Part shown: one piece after another, positions 1 through 10,520 of the stretch
Numbering within the stretch: position 1 is the stretch's first letter
Layout: every line of letters begins with the position of its first letter
Source: Ascarosepion bandense
Taxonomy: Eukaryota > Mollusca > Cephalopoda > Sepiida > Sepiidae
NCBI GenBank assembly: GCA_037127315.1
Contig: JBBBDQ010001156.1
Coordinates: forward strand, 2,080,001-2,144,000
Direction of reading: 5' to 3'
Length of the DNA stretch: 64,000 nucleotides
Program-made: the position numbers and the translations under genes
Notes under the pieces: generated by a model
Databases searched by the model: none
Told to the model about the DNA's origin: nothing
Seen by the model: only the letters and a program-made list of their open reading frames with translations

Positions 1-370
1 AATCCCAATCATCGTTGGAGAACAATTTATGAGATCTGCCCTCCGTCGTTTATAACAACAGTTATATTGGGATTGTGTGCTAAACGTGGGAAGATGATTA
101 CGGGCTAATCACGTAAACCAACTGTTAGAGTGATTTCGATCGTCAATCATTGTCTTCCTACTGTGGCCATCTGAGTTCGATCTTCAGTGGGTGCGAGATT
201 ATAGAAAATGAAAATTCAAAGACAAAAGGTTTCAATAAATCCCTCCTCGAAGAAACCGAGAAAACGATAGCACGAAAAAAAGTATGATAAATAAAAATGA
301 ATAATGAAAAGTAAGGAAAAATATTAATCCAAAAATCATAGCAATTAGAGAAAAGGATGAGATTTAAGTT
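1..370. other. unassigned sequence, no gene seen
   Basis: Mixed-composition DNA at the left edge. I see no open frame of interest, no recognisable transposon motif and no tandem structure. It grades into the purine-rich repeat at about 370. Confidence 0.5.
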
Positions 371-990
371 GAGAAAGTAGAAACTGTGAATAAAGGAAAT
401 ATCTAGAATGGAGAGAAAAGAACGGGAAAAAAAAAAAAGAAAAGAAACGAAATAAATAAAAAAACCAAAAAAGAAAGAAAGTTAAAGGGCCCGAAAGAAA
501 TATCTAGAATGGAAGGAAAAAAACAGGAAAACAAAAAAAGTAAAAAAAAAAAATGAAAAAGGAAGAAAGAAAGAAACACCGAACGTAAGAAGCAGTGAAA
601 GAAAGAAATATCTTGAATAAAATGAAAAAAACACGAAAACCACTCAAAAAAGAAAGAAAGGAAGAAACTGTGAATGAAAGAAATATCTGCAATCAAAGAA
701 CAAATACGAGAAAACCAAAAAAAAAAAAAAAGTAAGGAACAGCGATCAAAAGAAATATCTAGAATGAAAGGAAAACATGAGGAATTAAAAGAAAGAAAGA
801 AAGAAAGAAAAAAAGAAAGAAACAAGTATATAACATGAAAGAAAATACAGGAAACCCGTAAGAAAGAAAGAAACAAAAAAACAATGAATGAAAGAAATAT
901 CTATAATGAAAGAAAAAACGGGAAAACAAAAAAGTAAGAAACAGCGACCGAAAGAAATATCTAGAATGAAAGGAAAACATCAGGAATTAA

Positions 991-1042
<52 letters not shown>

Positions 1043-1073
1043 AAAATCTAGAATGAAAAAATACGGGAAATGA

Positions 1074-1105
<32 letters not shown>

Positions 1106-3606
1106 AAAAAGAAAGAAAGAAAGAAAAAATCTAGAATGAAATAAAAATACGGGAAATGAAAGAAAGAAAGAAAGAAAGAAAGAAAGAAGTATATAACATC
1201 AAAGAAAATACAGGAAAAACCGTAAGAAAGAAAGAAACAACTAAACAATGAACGAAAAAACATCTATAATGAAAGGAAAAAAACGGTAAAAACCAAAAAT
1301 GAAAAAAGAGAGAAAGTAAGAAATAGTGACTGAATGAAATATCTAGAATGAAATTGAATGAACGGGAAAACTAAAAAGGAAAGAAAAGAACAAGCTGTGA
1401 AGGAAAGAAAGATCTACAATGAAAAGAAAAAATTGAAACCAAAAAAGAATGAAAGAAAGAAGAAAACAAGAAAGCAGCAAAGAAAGAAATAACGAGAATG
1501 AAAAGAAAAAGCGGAGAAAACAAAAAAAAAACAACAAAAGAAAGAAAGATGCAGTGAACGAAAGAAATATCTAGAAAGAAAGGAAAAGATCAGGGAAACC
1601 AAAAAGAGAAAAGAAAGAAAGAATATTTCAACGAAAGAAATATCTACAATAAAAGCGAAATAAGAGAAACCACCCCACCAAAAAAAAAAAAAAAAAATAC
1701 TGGAAAACAAAAAATAAAAAAAAGAAAGAAAAAAGAAAGAAAGAAAGAAAGAACAAGATAGTATGGAAGCTAAAGACGAGAAAAACTAAAACAAAAACAA
1801 TAAAAAAGAAAAGAAAGTAACTGAGAAAGGGAAGAAATATCTAGAACTAAAGGAAAAGGAACGTGAAAAAAGGAAAAAAAGAAGATCGAAAGAAATATGT
1901 AGTCGGTAAGAAAAAAAGGAAAGAAAGAGACTGTCAATGAAAGAAATATATAAAATGAACTGAAAAACGGGCAAACCAAAATACAAATGAAAGGAAGAAA
2001 GAAGAAGATTATCTATAATATAAGGAAATAAAGATAAAACAAAAATAAAATTAAAAAAATTAAAAAAACTGTGAACGGAAATAAAATATAGTATGAATGA
2101 AAAAACGCTAGCATCTAAAAAGAAAGAAAAACTGGAAACAAAAGAAATATCTAGAAAAAAAAAAAGAAAAAAAAGTAACAAAGAATCTGGAAATGATTGA
2201 AATATCATGAATGAAATAATATCTAAAAACACATAAAGAAGAAAAAATGTAATAATGATACATTGAACGAAAAAAAATATCTAGAATGAACGAAAAAATA
2301 CGGAAAATGAAATTAATAAAGGAAAAAGAGAAAGAATGAATGAATGAATGAAACTGGGGAAAATATGCAGAATGAAAGGGAATACAGGAAAAAAGAAAGA
2401 AATAAAAAGAAAGAAACTGTCGAAGAAAGTAATATCTGGAATGAAAGGAAAACACGAGAAAGTCATACAAAAAGAAAGAAAGAAAGAAAGAAAGAAAGGA
2501 CCTGAGAATTAAATAAATATGTAGAATAAAAGAAAAATAATCTCGAAATCAAATAAAAAATAATGAAATGAAGAAAATTTAAAGAAAACAAACATCTGCA
2601 ATTAAATAAAAAAACAAGAAAACGAAAAAAGAAAAAATACAAGAAAGAAAGTGTGAATGAATAAAATAACTTGAAAGAAAAATAAAGGACTGGAAAACAA
2701 AACGAATGGAAGAAAGAAAATGAAAATGAAAGACATATATAGAATGAAAGGAAAAACGAAAAAACGAAAAATAAAAGAAACAAATAAACAATGAACGAAA
2801 GAAAAATACAGAATGTAATGAATAAAAGTCAAAACCCAAAAAACAATTAAATCAACTCGGAACAAAATAAATACCTAAGATGAAAGGCAAATAAACTGTA
2901 AAAGAAAGAAAGAAAGAAAAAAAGAAAGAAAGAAAGAAACTGTGAACAAAATTCAAATCGGGTATGAAATGAAAAAAAAACGGAAAAAACAAAAAGAAAG
3001 AAACAAAGAAATTGTGATTGAAAGAAATATATAGAACGAAAAAAAAACGGGGAAACCAAAAAAAAAAAATGAACGAAAAGGAGAAAGAAAATACTATGAC
3101 TGAAAAAATATCTAAAATGAAAAGAAAATAACTAGAAATTAAAAAATATAAGAAGGAAATAAAAGAAAAAGAAACAAACTGGGAACGAATGAAATATCTA
3201 GAATAAAAGGGAAACAATGTCTAGAATGAAAGAAAACCTGGAAAAACAAATCAAAGAAAGAAAGACAGAGAGAAGGAAACTGTAAATGAAAGGAAAGTCT
3301 AGAAGGAATGGGGGAAAACGGGAAAACAAAAAAGAACGAAAGTAAAAAATATAAATGAAAGTAATATCTAGAATGAAAGAAAAAGAACGCGATTCCCACC
3401 CCCCAAAAAAAGTGGCAATGTATGTAATATATATAGAATAAAATGAAAAAAGAGGAAGCCGAAAAAAGAATACATGCAAGAAATTGTGAACGAATGAAAT
3501 ATCTGGAATAAAAGGAGAAACATGAAAACCAAAAAGAAAGAAAGAAAGAAAGAAAGTTTCAGGTAACGAAAGAATTATCTAGAATGAAAGACAGAAGCCA
3601 AAAGAC

Positions 3607-3653
<47 letters not shown>

Positions 3654-5160
3654 ACGTATCAGGTGACGAAAGAAATATCTAGAATAAAAGACAGAAGCTA
3701 AAAGAAAGAAAGTATGAAAAAAAGAAAGAAAGTATCAGGTAACGAAAGAAATATTTCGAATGAGAGACAGAAGCAAAAAGAAAGAAAGAAAGAAAGAAAG
3801 TATCAGGTAACGAAAGAAATATCTAGTATGAAAGAGAGAAGCTAAAAAAGAAAGAAAGAAAGTGAGAACGAAAGAAATAACTAGAACAAAAAGAAAAGAA
3901 ACGGCAGAACCCAAAAAGACAGAAAAAAAGATCATATTAACGAATTTTTTTTATCTAGAATAAATAGAAAAAACGGGTAACCAAAAACAAAATAATAATA
4001 AATAAATAAAAGAATCAAGTATACGAGGGTAATACCTAGAATTAGATGAAAATATCGGAAAACTAAAAAAAGAAATAAGAAAATACATTGAACGAGAGAA
4101 ATATTTAGAATGAAAGGAAGAAACGAGGAAAACAAAAATAAACAAGAAAACTGCTAAAGAATCTGTGAACGAATGAAACATCGAAAAAGAAATGAAAAGA
4201 AAGAGGAAAATAGAGAAAGAAGAACGAACGAAATATCTAAAATGAATGGATAAAATTGGAAAAACTAAAAATAAGAAAGAAAGTGGGAACAAAAAAATAT
4301 CTAGAATGAAAAAGAAAACTTGAAAACAAAAAAATAAGACACTGTGAACGAAAGAAATATCTAAAGGAAAAAAATGGAAAAAACCCAAAAAGTAAAGAAA
4401 AAATGTAAGAATTTGTGAACGAAAGAAATATCGAGAATGAACATAAAAACGGGGCAGAAAGAAAGAAAGAAAGAAAGAAAGAAGGAAAGAAAGAAGGAAA
4501 AAAGAAAGAAAGAAAGAAAGAAAGAAAGAAGGAAAGATTTGACTATCTCAGAACGAATTGATTATTTATAATACAAAGAAAAATACGGGAAAAACAAAAA
4601 AAAAAGGAAAATATATGAAGAATTGTGAACAAAACAATCATATAGAATGAGAGGAAAAATAGAAAATAAAAAAAGAATGAAATTAAAAACTGTTAACAAA
4701 AGTAATATCTTCAATGAATTTAAAAAATCGGGAAAACCCCAAAAGAAACTGTATACGAAAGAAATATCTAAAATGAAAGAAATGATTCAATAGCTATAAA
4801 AAAAAAAAGGAAGGCAGAATCAGTGAACGAAAGTAATATGTAAAATTAAAAAAATGAAGGGGAAAAAAGAACGAAAGAATGGAAGAGACCGTAAATGAAC
4901 GAAAATCTAAAATAAAAGAGAAAAATTGGGAAAACCAAAAAAAACAAAAATAAAGAAAGAACCGCGCCATAAAAAATTACTATGAAAAAAAAAAGAAGAA
5001 AATATGATTAAAAGAAATATCTGCATATAAAGAACGAAAGAGACATTAGAGACGAATAAAAAGTCCAAAAAGACAATAAATTAATAAAATATAATTATTA
5101 TATAATTATGAAAATATTAAATATATGAAAGAAAATCTCTAGATTGAAACGAACGTCAAG
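371..5160. repeat. purine-rich (GAAA)-type decayed satellite
   Basis: For almost 5 kb the + strand is overwhelmingly A and G. A loosely repeated word, close to gaaagaaatatctagaatga, recurs every ~60-110 bases. It is separated by (GAAA)n runs (pure runs near 985-1040, 1073-1105, 3605-3650 and 4455-4535) and by short words such as acgggaaaacc and ctgtgaacg. The unit length is irregular, so this looks like an old satellite broken up by (GAAA) slippage. The many Phe/Ser-rich minus-strand open frames here come from TTTC translation and are not proteins. The signal fades between 4600 and 5160. Confidence 0.85.
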
Positions 5161-5724
5161 AACATAAAATAATGATTTTTAAAACAAAGAAAGGCTGTAA
5201 AATTTTGATCAATATTACAATGATGACAAAAGAAAGAAATGCATAAGCGTGGTTATTTAAATAAAAAAAGTACATTCTGCATAAATGCAGCTCTGATATT
5301 TTATTAGAAAAAAAGAATTTTATTTCACAAGAATAATCTCCATATCATTATTAGTTAGACGAAATCTTATTCGCACTAAGTAACCGAACGACTTTTACTT
5401 GATATTTTAACTGTTTCGTTCCAGAAATGAACTTCTTGCTACTTTTAATCGGTTTTCTTTTTTTTCTATATTATTAATGTTTTTCTGTTTCATTTTTTAT
5501 AGGTTATTTATTATTTTTATTTATTTATTGTAATTTTAACTATCACACTGATAATGTTAGCTTTCATTATATGGACAAAAGCTGATCAAAAGAGCTCGAG
5601 AAATAAACATTATGAACTTATGGACGAACTCTTTATAAATTTAATTCTTATGTGCGACAATATATAAAAATTGATCTTTAATAATTCTTATCTTAAGAAG
5701 TTCTTGTATCTAATCTAAACTTAT
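5161..5724. other. AT-rich unassigned sequence
   Basis: AT-rich, with short (ttta) runs near 5500. No coding frame or known repeat signature was recognised. Confidence 0.4.
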
Positions 5725-6075
5725 TTATAAATGGAACTTTGTGTCTGTGTGTCTGTGTGTGTGATCCGTTACCTATAAACTCCGAAACGGCTGAACCAAT
5801 TTTCTTGAAAATTTACACAGTTGTACTATAAGCGTCTACGAGTGTTCTTAGCTAGGTTTTGCGTCGAGGTACTCCCGATAAATATCGAAAATCGATAATC
5901 GAAAAAATCGGGTTATAGAAGGAGTGGTCTGATTTTAATCAAATATGATACACTCATAGACAAAGACATAAGAAAAGATATTCAGAAGTTTCAAGGTTGC
6001 AGAAAATCGATAATATATATATATATGTATATATAAAAGGCAAGATGCTTGTGTGTGCGTCTGTTTATATGCCTG
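5725..6075. repeat. dispersed-repeat-like block with TGTCTG run
   Basis: Contains repeated tgtctgtgtg words, then a block around 5780-5810 reading ctccgaaacggctgaacc, then gataatcgaaaaatcg, and a short (TA) run at 6012-6035 followed by more tgtctg words. The general layout, with a TGTCTG run followed by a 'cgaaacggctgaacc' phrase, recalls dispersed repeats seen in many invertebrate genomes. I cannot name the family. Confidence 0.35.
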
Positions 6076-6359
6076 TATGTCTGTATTTTTTTCAGCCCTT
6101 TTATTTTAGTTTTTGCTTCGTGTTTGGCTCTAAGTAGGGATAATTGTAGTTCTTAGTCTTAGCCATGATGCCATTTATACAGGGGACTTATTTAGAGTTC
6201 AAAATTCAGTTTACGACAAAAATCCTGTTTGATATCGATACCAGGAAACAAAAAGTTGACTTACATCCATTCATTTTTCTTTCAGCCAACGGTTTCGCTT
6301 TAACTGGAAACAACTATTGCTTTTTAGTCTTTCGTGCCAACGTCCAAAGTGTCTGAACT

Positions 6360-6460
6360 CCAGGACTATGGATTAGTTTTAAAGCTGCTTTCATGACACC
6401 CAAGCAACGCCAGGACCATGGATTAGTTTTAAAGCTTTCATGACACCACAAGCAAGGCAA
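6360..6460 (+). repeat. 50-bp direct tandem duplication
   Basis: Two near-identical units start at 6360 and 6410. Each begins ccaggac(t/c)atggattag and runs through ttttaaagct and tcatgacacc. The second unit is a few bases shorter. No coding meaning is evident. Confidence 0.75.
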
Positions 6461-6654
6461 TAAAGCTACCAAGACAAAAGGGAATCCTGAGAGTGAAATA
6501 ATGAGGACAAAAAATTATGAAGTAGAGAGCACATTAAAAAAAAAGGAATCAAAATAACAGTAGGTAATGATTGATATTGAATTTATAATACCTGTATCAG
6601 ACAAATGAAGAGTAAGACGGTACAATTGACTATATTATAAAAATATCGAAATTT

Positions 6655-6765
6655 CTAGCACCTGAAAAAGGTCGGGGCGTACAACGGCCGAAACGTCGTA
6701 CAAATGGCAACAAAGATGAGGACAATACTCCGAATAATGTAAATAGAGTAAATACTATCTCATTT
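6655..6765 (+). mobile_element. Penelope-like terminal fragment with hammerhead-like motif
   Basis: Contains cctgaaaaaggtcg, a 10-nt spacer, then cggccgaaacgtcg. The ggtcg/cggcc pair could form a 5-bp stem sitting between a CTGA-type word and GAAA. The same block, including the downstream words gatgaggacaat and aatgtaaat, recurs inverted at 20185-20278. Hammerhead motifs in the terminal repeats of Penelope-like elements are established, and assigning this copy to them is inference. The CTGANGA core is mutated here to CTGAAAA. Confidence 0.5.
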
Positions 6766-6828
6766 CAGAAATATAGGCAAATTGTATTCGACAAATGAGT
6801 GAGATTTGTAGAACACAAGTTATATTGT

Positions 6829-7105
6829 CAGTCAGTTAAGACACACGCTTGGGCGATCATGTCTCTTTTGAGTCAGGACTGACAGAGCAGACGATTCTCC
6901 TGCAATTACTTTCTGCTGTAGACTAGTTAATAGCGAAGGCTGTAGAACTAAATCTGTGCTGCTATTATACCATAGATTGGCGAGAGAAGAGACGGATTTC
7001 CCGAGTGTATTCGCTCGTAAGTAAATACAACGAATTCAAATGGAATTCGAACTCGGTTATCCGATTTTTTGTTGAGAACCAATACTCATGTTTCACTACT
7101 AAAAT
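6829..7105 (-). mobile_element. SINE-A copy, diverged
   Basis: On the + strand this reads as the reverse of SINE-A. The 3' end is near cagtcagttaag at 6829, followed by tgggcgatcatgtctc, the ctgtagactagtt block, and a tRNA-like B box (reverse of gttcgaattcc) at about 7042-7055. The A-box end beyond 7070 is strongly degraded. No terminal duplication could be made out. Confidence 0.75.
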
Positions 7106-7687
7106 GTAAGGAACAGCTACGACCTTGTATTTTATATATGCCTGCTCCATAATTATACATATTATCAATATTGTTTATTGTGATCGTTTTGGTTGTAATT
7201 ATTTTGATATTATTAAAATTTGTTAGTTAACATAGCACAAATATTAGCCGATAATACCAAAATACTACTGACTGTATGAAAAGACACAAAATATTCGAAG
7301 CTATCATTATACTAAAGATACCAATCTCATTACTACATTATTTCTTCACTGCAAATATTTGAAATGTCTATAAAAATATCTTAAATTCTGAAAAGTATTT
7401 AATAACATCTTCTTTTCTTAACGTTGTTGTGCTCTGTAAATCCGTTTTACACAAGAGATCAATCTTAAGATATACGTATATCGACATTAGAAATGTACCG
7501 TTCCTAAGAATGCTAAGGTGAAGAATCTAATTTGTTTTTCTCTATGACAGTGACAGCATTAATTTTCCTGATAATAACTAAAGAAGGTAGAAAGTAATCG
7601 AAATAAAAAACATGAACGTTGATGTGCGTCAACTTTTTCTTAATCCAGAAAAAATATACAGAGTGTATCAAAATGCTTTTACAAACT
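7106..7687. other. AT-rich unassigned sequence
   Basis: No gene, tandem repeat or recognisable element was seen. The far right end may belong to the degraded 3' side of the neighbouring mariner relic. Confidence 0.4.
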
Positions 7688-8165
7688 TTAGAGGCAAGTT
7701 TCATGTAGTTTTGCCATCGTTGCTATCGACTTGTGATACGGGGTATTGTCTTGGTGAAAGATCATTTTTTTCTTCTTCATTTGTGACCATTGTTTCGTGA
7801 TTTCATTCTTCAAACGCACCAATAATACTATATAATATTCGCTATTGATGGTTCTTCCTTTCTCAATGTAATCGGTAAAAAAATACCTTTTGTATCCCAA
7901 AATAGAATGGCAAAAGCTTGCCTGCTGATGCTTGCGGCTTTTGTCGCTTTGGACGGCTTTCAACTGCTGCTGTCCACTCAGCTAACTGCCGATTTGACTC
8001 CTGAGTGAAGTGGTGGATTCATGTTTCATCCATTGTGACATATTTACGCAAAAACATCTTCATGTTGTGTTGAAACAGTTGCAAACAAGGCTCTGAATCG
8101 TCGACAGGTTGTTGGTTTTTGATCGACTGTGAGCAAATGCGACACCCAGTTTGAACACAGATGGT
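7688..8165 (-). pseudogene. mariner transposase relic
   Basis: Minus-strand frames give recognisable mariner-family transposase pieces: a segment reading DDSEPCLQLFQHN, the first catalytic motif VTMDETW near 8018-8035, then FTQESNRQLAEWTA. In a shifted frame follow DYIEKGRTINSEYY, LLVRLKNEI and the second catalytic motif FHQDNTPYHKS near 7735-7768. The third acidic residue region (SPDL...SDY in the family) is absent, because similarity stops just after MAKLHE near 7700. At least one frameshift lies near 7950. The copy is therefore truncated at both ends and cannot encode an active D,D34D enzyme. It abuts a Penelope-like fragment at its 5' side. Identity as mariner is firm; subfamily is not assigned. 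Confidence 0.9.
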
Positions 8166-8187
8166 GGATGTTTTTTCGTTCTTGTAA

Positions 8188-8405
8188 CCTCTCTGAAGAT
8201 GGCTCATGTGAGCCGAAAGCTTAAAACCAACTTAATAAAAAATTATCCAAATGTTAGAGAATTTTTGTCTTTATTTTCACCTGAAATTAAAGCCAAAATA
8301 CGATTTTTAGAACGGCTCATTATTAAATATGATAGACATTCATTGTCTCTTATATTTAACAGTATATGTTTAGAAAATTATCTGTTGCCTCGATACACTA
8401 TATAT
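8188..8405 (+). mobile_element. Penelope-like 5' fragment with hammerhead-like motif
   Basis: At 8191-8217 the sequence reads ctctgaagat, ggctcatgtgagcc, gaaagc: a CTGAAGA word, a perfect 5-bp stem (ggctc/gagcc) and GAAA. An open frame follows (residues such as FSPEIKAKIRFLERLI, then FNSICLENYLLP) that resembles the second fragment at 9212-9440 in layout and residue spacing. The frame runs into a (TA) tract at about 8401. I infer the start of a Penelope-like ORF behind its terminal repeat. Only ~60 residues survive. Confidence 0.45.
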
Positions 8406-8478
8406 ATATATAGTTTTAATGTGTGCTATATTTATAGGATAAAGTGCTCAATATCAGAGATAGAGCGTATGTAAATAT

Positions 8479-8661
8479 AAAAGAGTGAACATTGAAGTCA
8501 ACACTCAAGGGTGACAGACTGTTTCATGCTAAGCGCAATCATCAGGCTGCATATGTTGAGTTTTTCTTCGGCTATTTAACTCAACACATGTGGCCTGATG
8601 ATGGCGCTTAGCATGAAACAGTCTGTCACCCTTGAGTGTTGACTTCAATGTTCACTCTTTT
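8479..8661. repeat. 84-bp-arm near-perfect palindrome
   Basis: Left arm 8479-8562 and right arm 8578-8661 are reverse complements with about four mismatches over 84 positions. The loop is 15 nt. The right arm includes cctgatgatggcg and gcatgaaacag, another CTGATGA...GAAAC arrangement. A SINE-B fragment begins exactly at the right edge. The structure looks like two inverted copies of one terminal sequence and could fold into a long hairpin. Confidence 0.9.
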
Positions 8662-8755
8662 AATTCGGTCAGATTTCAATCCTGGGTTAAAAACAATCGG
8701 AGTCTAACCGTACTGATGAGCTATGATACAGCGAAACAGATCTGTCTGCGGATGA
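8662..8755 (+). mobile_element. SINE-B, 5'-truncated copy
   Basis: Starts at the edge of the palindrome with the tRNA-like B-box region (gatttcaatcctgggtt). It continues through aatcggagtctaaccgtact and gcgaaacagatctgtctgcg to the family 3' end gatgacta. The A-box half is missing. Confidence 0.8.
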
Positions 8756-8841
8756 CTATTTGCGCTCTCACACCCTGATTGAGCACTCTGGAAAAATGGT
8801 AGATTTTGAAAAAACAGTAGCTACTCTGGCATCTAGGAATC

Positions 8842-9092
8842 GCTCATTCCGTAATGAATAAGAGCACTCTGGCTATTGGGCGTGTATAATGATAATGTAT
8901 ACGCTAAAAAGTCTGCCTTCTTCTACCGAACACCCATAGCCCAGAGGTAGAATCGCCGACTGACGCCAATTCGGTCGGGTTTCAATCCTGGGTTAAAAGC
9001 AATCGGAGTCTAACCGTACTGATGAGCCGTGATACAGCGAAACAGATCTGTCTACGGATGACTATATATATATATATATATATATATATGGT
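8842..9092 (+). mobile_element. SINE-B, near full length, (TA)n tail
   Basis: Full-looking copy. It has a leader with gcactctggctattgggcg, a tRNA-like A box (tagcccagagg, ~8938-8948), a B box (gggtttcaatcc, ~8978-8990), a body with ctaaccgtactgatgagc and cagatctgtctacggatgac, and a (TA)n tail at 9062-9090. The A and B boxes match the RNA polymerase III internal promoter of tRNA genes, which supports a tRNA-derived SINE. Other copies lie at 8662, 16396, 34092, 34862, 49612 and 51756. Confidence 0.85.
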
Positions 9093-9211
9093 GATTTTTA
9101 AGTGGAGCTTAGATGTGGCACAAGGCGTAAAGTGTGAAGCACCCAGTGACGATAGAACTCATTACTTATTTGTAATGTCCCTAGCGACAATTGCTAACAA
9201 TTACAACATGT

Positions 9212-9440
9212 CGAAATAGCTAATATATATTTCAAGTACGTGTATTTTGGCAGCATTCTTTCTTTAAAACACGTTGTATTAAACGATAGAGACAACTTAG
9301 TCTTGCAGATTTTCTTTTGTATTTTATCATATTTTCTAATGAGGCTTTTTATTTCCAAATTATATTGATACAAATATTGTCCACATGTTGACCGAGTACT
9401 TTCGAACGTCATCGTTCATCATCAGGGTCCAAATTTTACG
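9212..9440 (-). mobile_element. Penelope-like 5' fragment, inverted partner
   Basis: On the minus strand 9440-9404 reads cctgatgat, gaacg, atga, cgttc, gaaag: an exact CTGATGA word, a perfect 5-bp stem and GAAA. A frame with residues YNLEIKSLIRKYDKIQ and NTTCFKERMLPKYT follows. This parallels the + strand fragment at 8188-8405 (similar motif-to-ORF distance, both ending in ...LP(R/K)YT), so both look like the same part of related Penelope-like elements facing each other across the SINE-B pair. Confidence 0.45.
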
Positions 9441-9550
9441 GTTTTACAATGTTTAACATCAACATTTGCCTTACAGCGGAAACGTGTTACTACATTTTGA
9501 AGAATTAAATAAACGTTAAGAATTTTTTTTTAATTCAAGGGAAGTAATAA

Positions 9551-9793
9551 CGTGATCACGTGCAGGTGTGAAATGTGTGATCACGTGGAGGCGTGAAATG
9601 TGTGATCACGTGCAGGCATGAAATGTGTGATCACGTGCAGGCGTGAAATGTGTGATCACGTGCAGGCGCGAAATGTGTGATCACGTGGAGGCGTGAAATG
9701 TGTGATCACGTGGAGGCTTGAAATCTGTGATCATGTGGAGGCGTGAAATGTTTGATCACCTGGAGGCGTGAATTATTTGATTACGTGGAATAT
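9551..9793 (+). repeat. 25-bp tandem array, ~10 units, E-box in most
   Basis: Units start every 25 bases (gatcacg at 9554, 9579, 9604, 9629, 9654, 9679, 9704, then degraded at 9729, 9754, 9779). The consensus is gtgatcacgtg followed by (c/g)aggcgtgaaatgt. The first seven units contain the palindrome CACGTG. Similar words, aattcaagggaagtaat (near 9532) and aattcatgggaagtaat (near 9843), flank the array on both sides. Confidence 0.93.
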
Positions 9794-10174
9794 TTAGAGT
9801 TGAACATTTTTTAAATACCATAAAAGTACATCAGGGAATTTAAAAATTCATGGGAAGTAATTGTGGAGATTATCTGATGACGCAGAAGCAAGAAGTATTT
9901 ACTTTATTTATATTTCAAATATACTCTATACATTGAAGAATGTGTCCAGAAATTTAGTAAGCTGTGCTATTGATAAGAGGTTTATTACTTCTGAATGTAG
10001 TGCCTCTAAAATTTTAAGGCATCGAACAAATAGAAATTAATTCCTCGAACTTGTTTTTTTGTTTCACTGCAATTAATATTTATAGTATATTGAATGACCT
10101 TGAATTTTCTCTCCGTCGACCTTATTTCGTAATTTCTTTAACTGAAGCTGATGAATAAATAAACCTTCGATTAT
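9794..10174. other. AT-rich unassigned sequence
   Basis: Apart from the array-flanking repeat word near 9843, no gene or element was recognised. Confidence 0.4.
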
Positions 10175-10468
10175 CAGTCAGTCAGTCAGTTAAAGTGCCA
10201 TACGTGATACACGCTTGAGTGATCAGGTCCCGAAAGAGATATGACTGGCTGGGCAGAAGATTATCGCGCAGTAGGTTGCCATTGAGTTCTGCGGTAGACT
10301 GGTTGCCGACCAAGGCTATAGAACCCAATCTGTTCTGTTATTTAATCCATAACTGGAAGGAATAGACGGATTAATACATTTCCCAAGGGTATTTGCGCGT
10401 AAGTGAATGCAGTGAATTCGGCTGGAATTCGAACTTGGCCCCCCCGATTGGCACCACAACGCACATCC
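10175..10468 (-). mobile_element. SINE-A copy
   Basis: Reverse-oriented SINE-A. The 3' terminus is cagtcagtcagtcag at 10175, then the body with cgcttgagtgatcagg, gcggtagactggtt and aaggctatagaaccc. The tRNA-like B box is the reverse of gttcgaattcc near 10425, and the 5' end is ggatgtgcgttgtgg (reverse) at 10468. About 30 nt between A and B boxes are deleted compared with the copy at 10521. Confidence 0.88.
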
Positions 10469-10520
10469 TTTCGATTATCACATTATCTTAATCTCTCATT
10501 AGATTGATTCAATTTTTTCG

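Noticed and set aside
403..4388. Many minus-strand open frames rich in Phe and Ser
   Set aside because: They are translations of the (GAAA)-type repeat; no complexity, no motif, overlapping in several frames.
8590..8630. Confident hammerhead ribozyme in the palindrome arm
   Set aside because: CTGATGA and GAAAC are present, but stem II pairs poorly, so only a resemblance is claimed.
8938..8990. Functional tRNA gene
   Set aside because: A and B boxes are present, but the cloverleaf is not maintained and the same sequence recurs as SINE-B.
9551..9793. CRISPR-like regular array
   Set aside because: Units are contiguous 25-bp tandem repeats with no unique spacers, and the window is eukaryotic.
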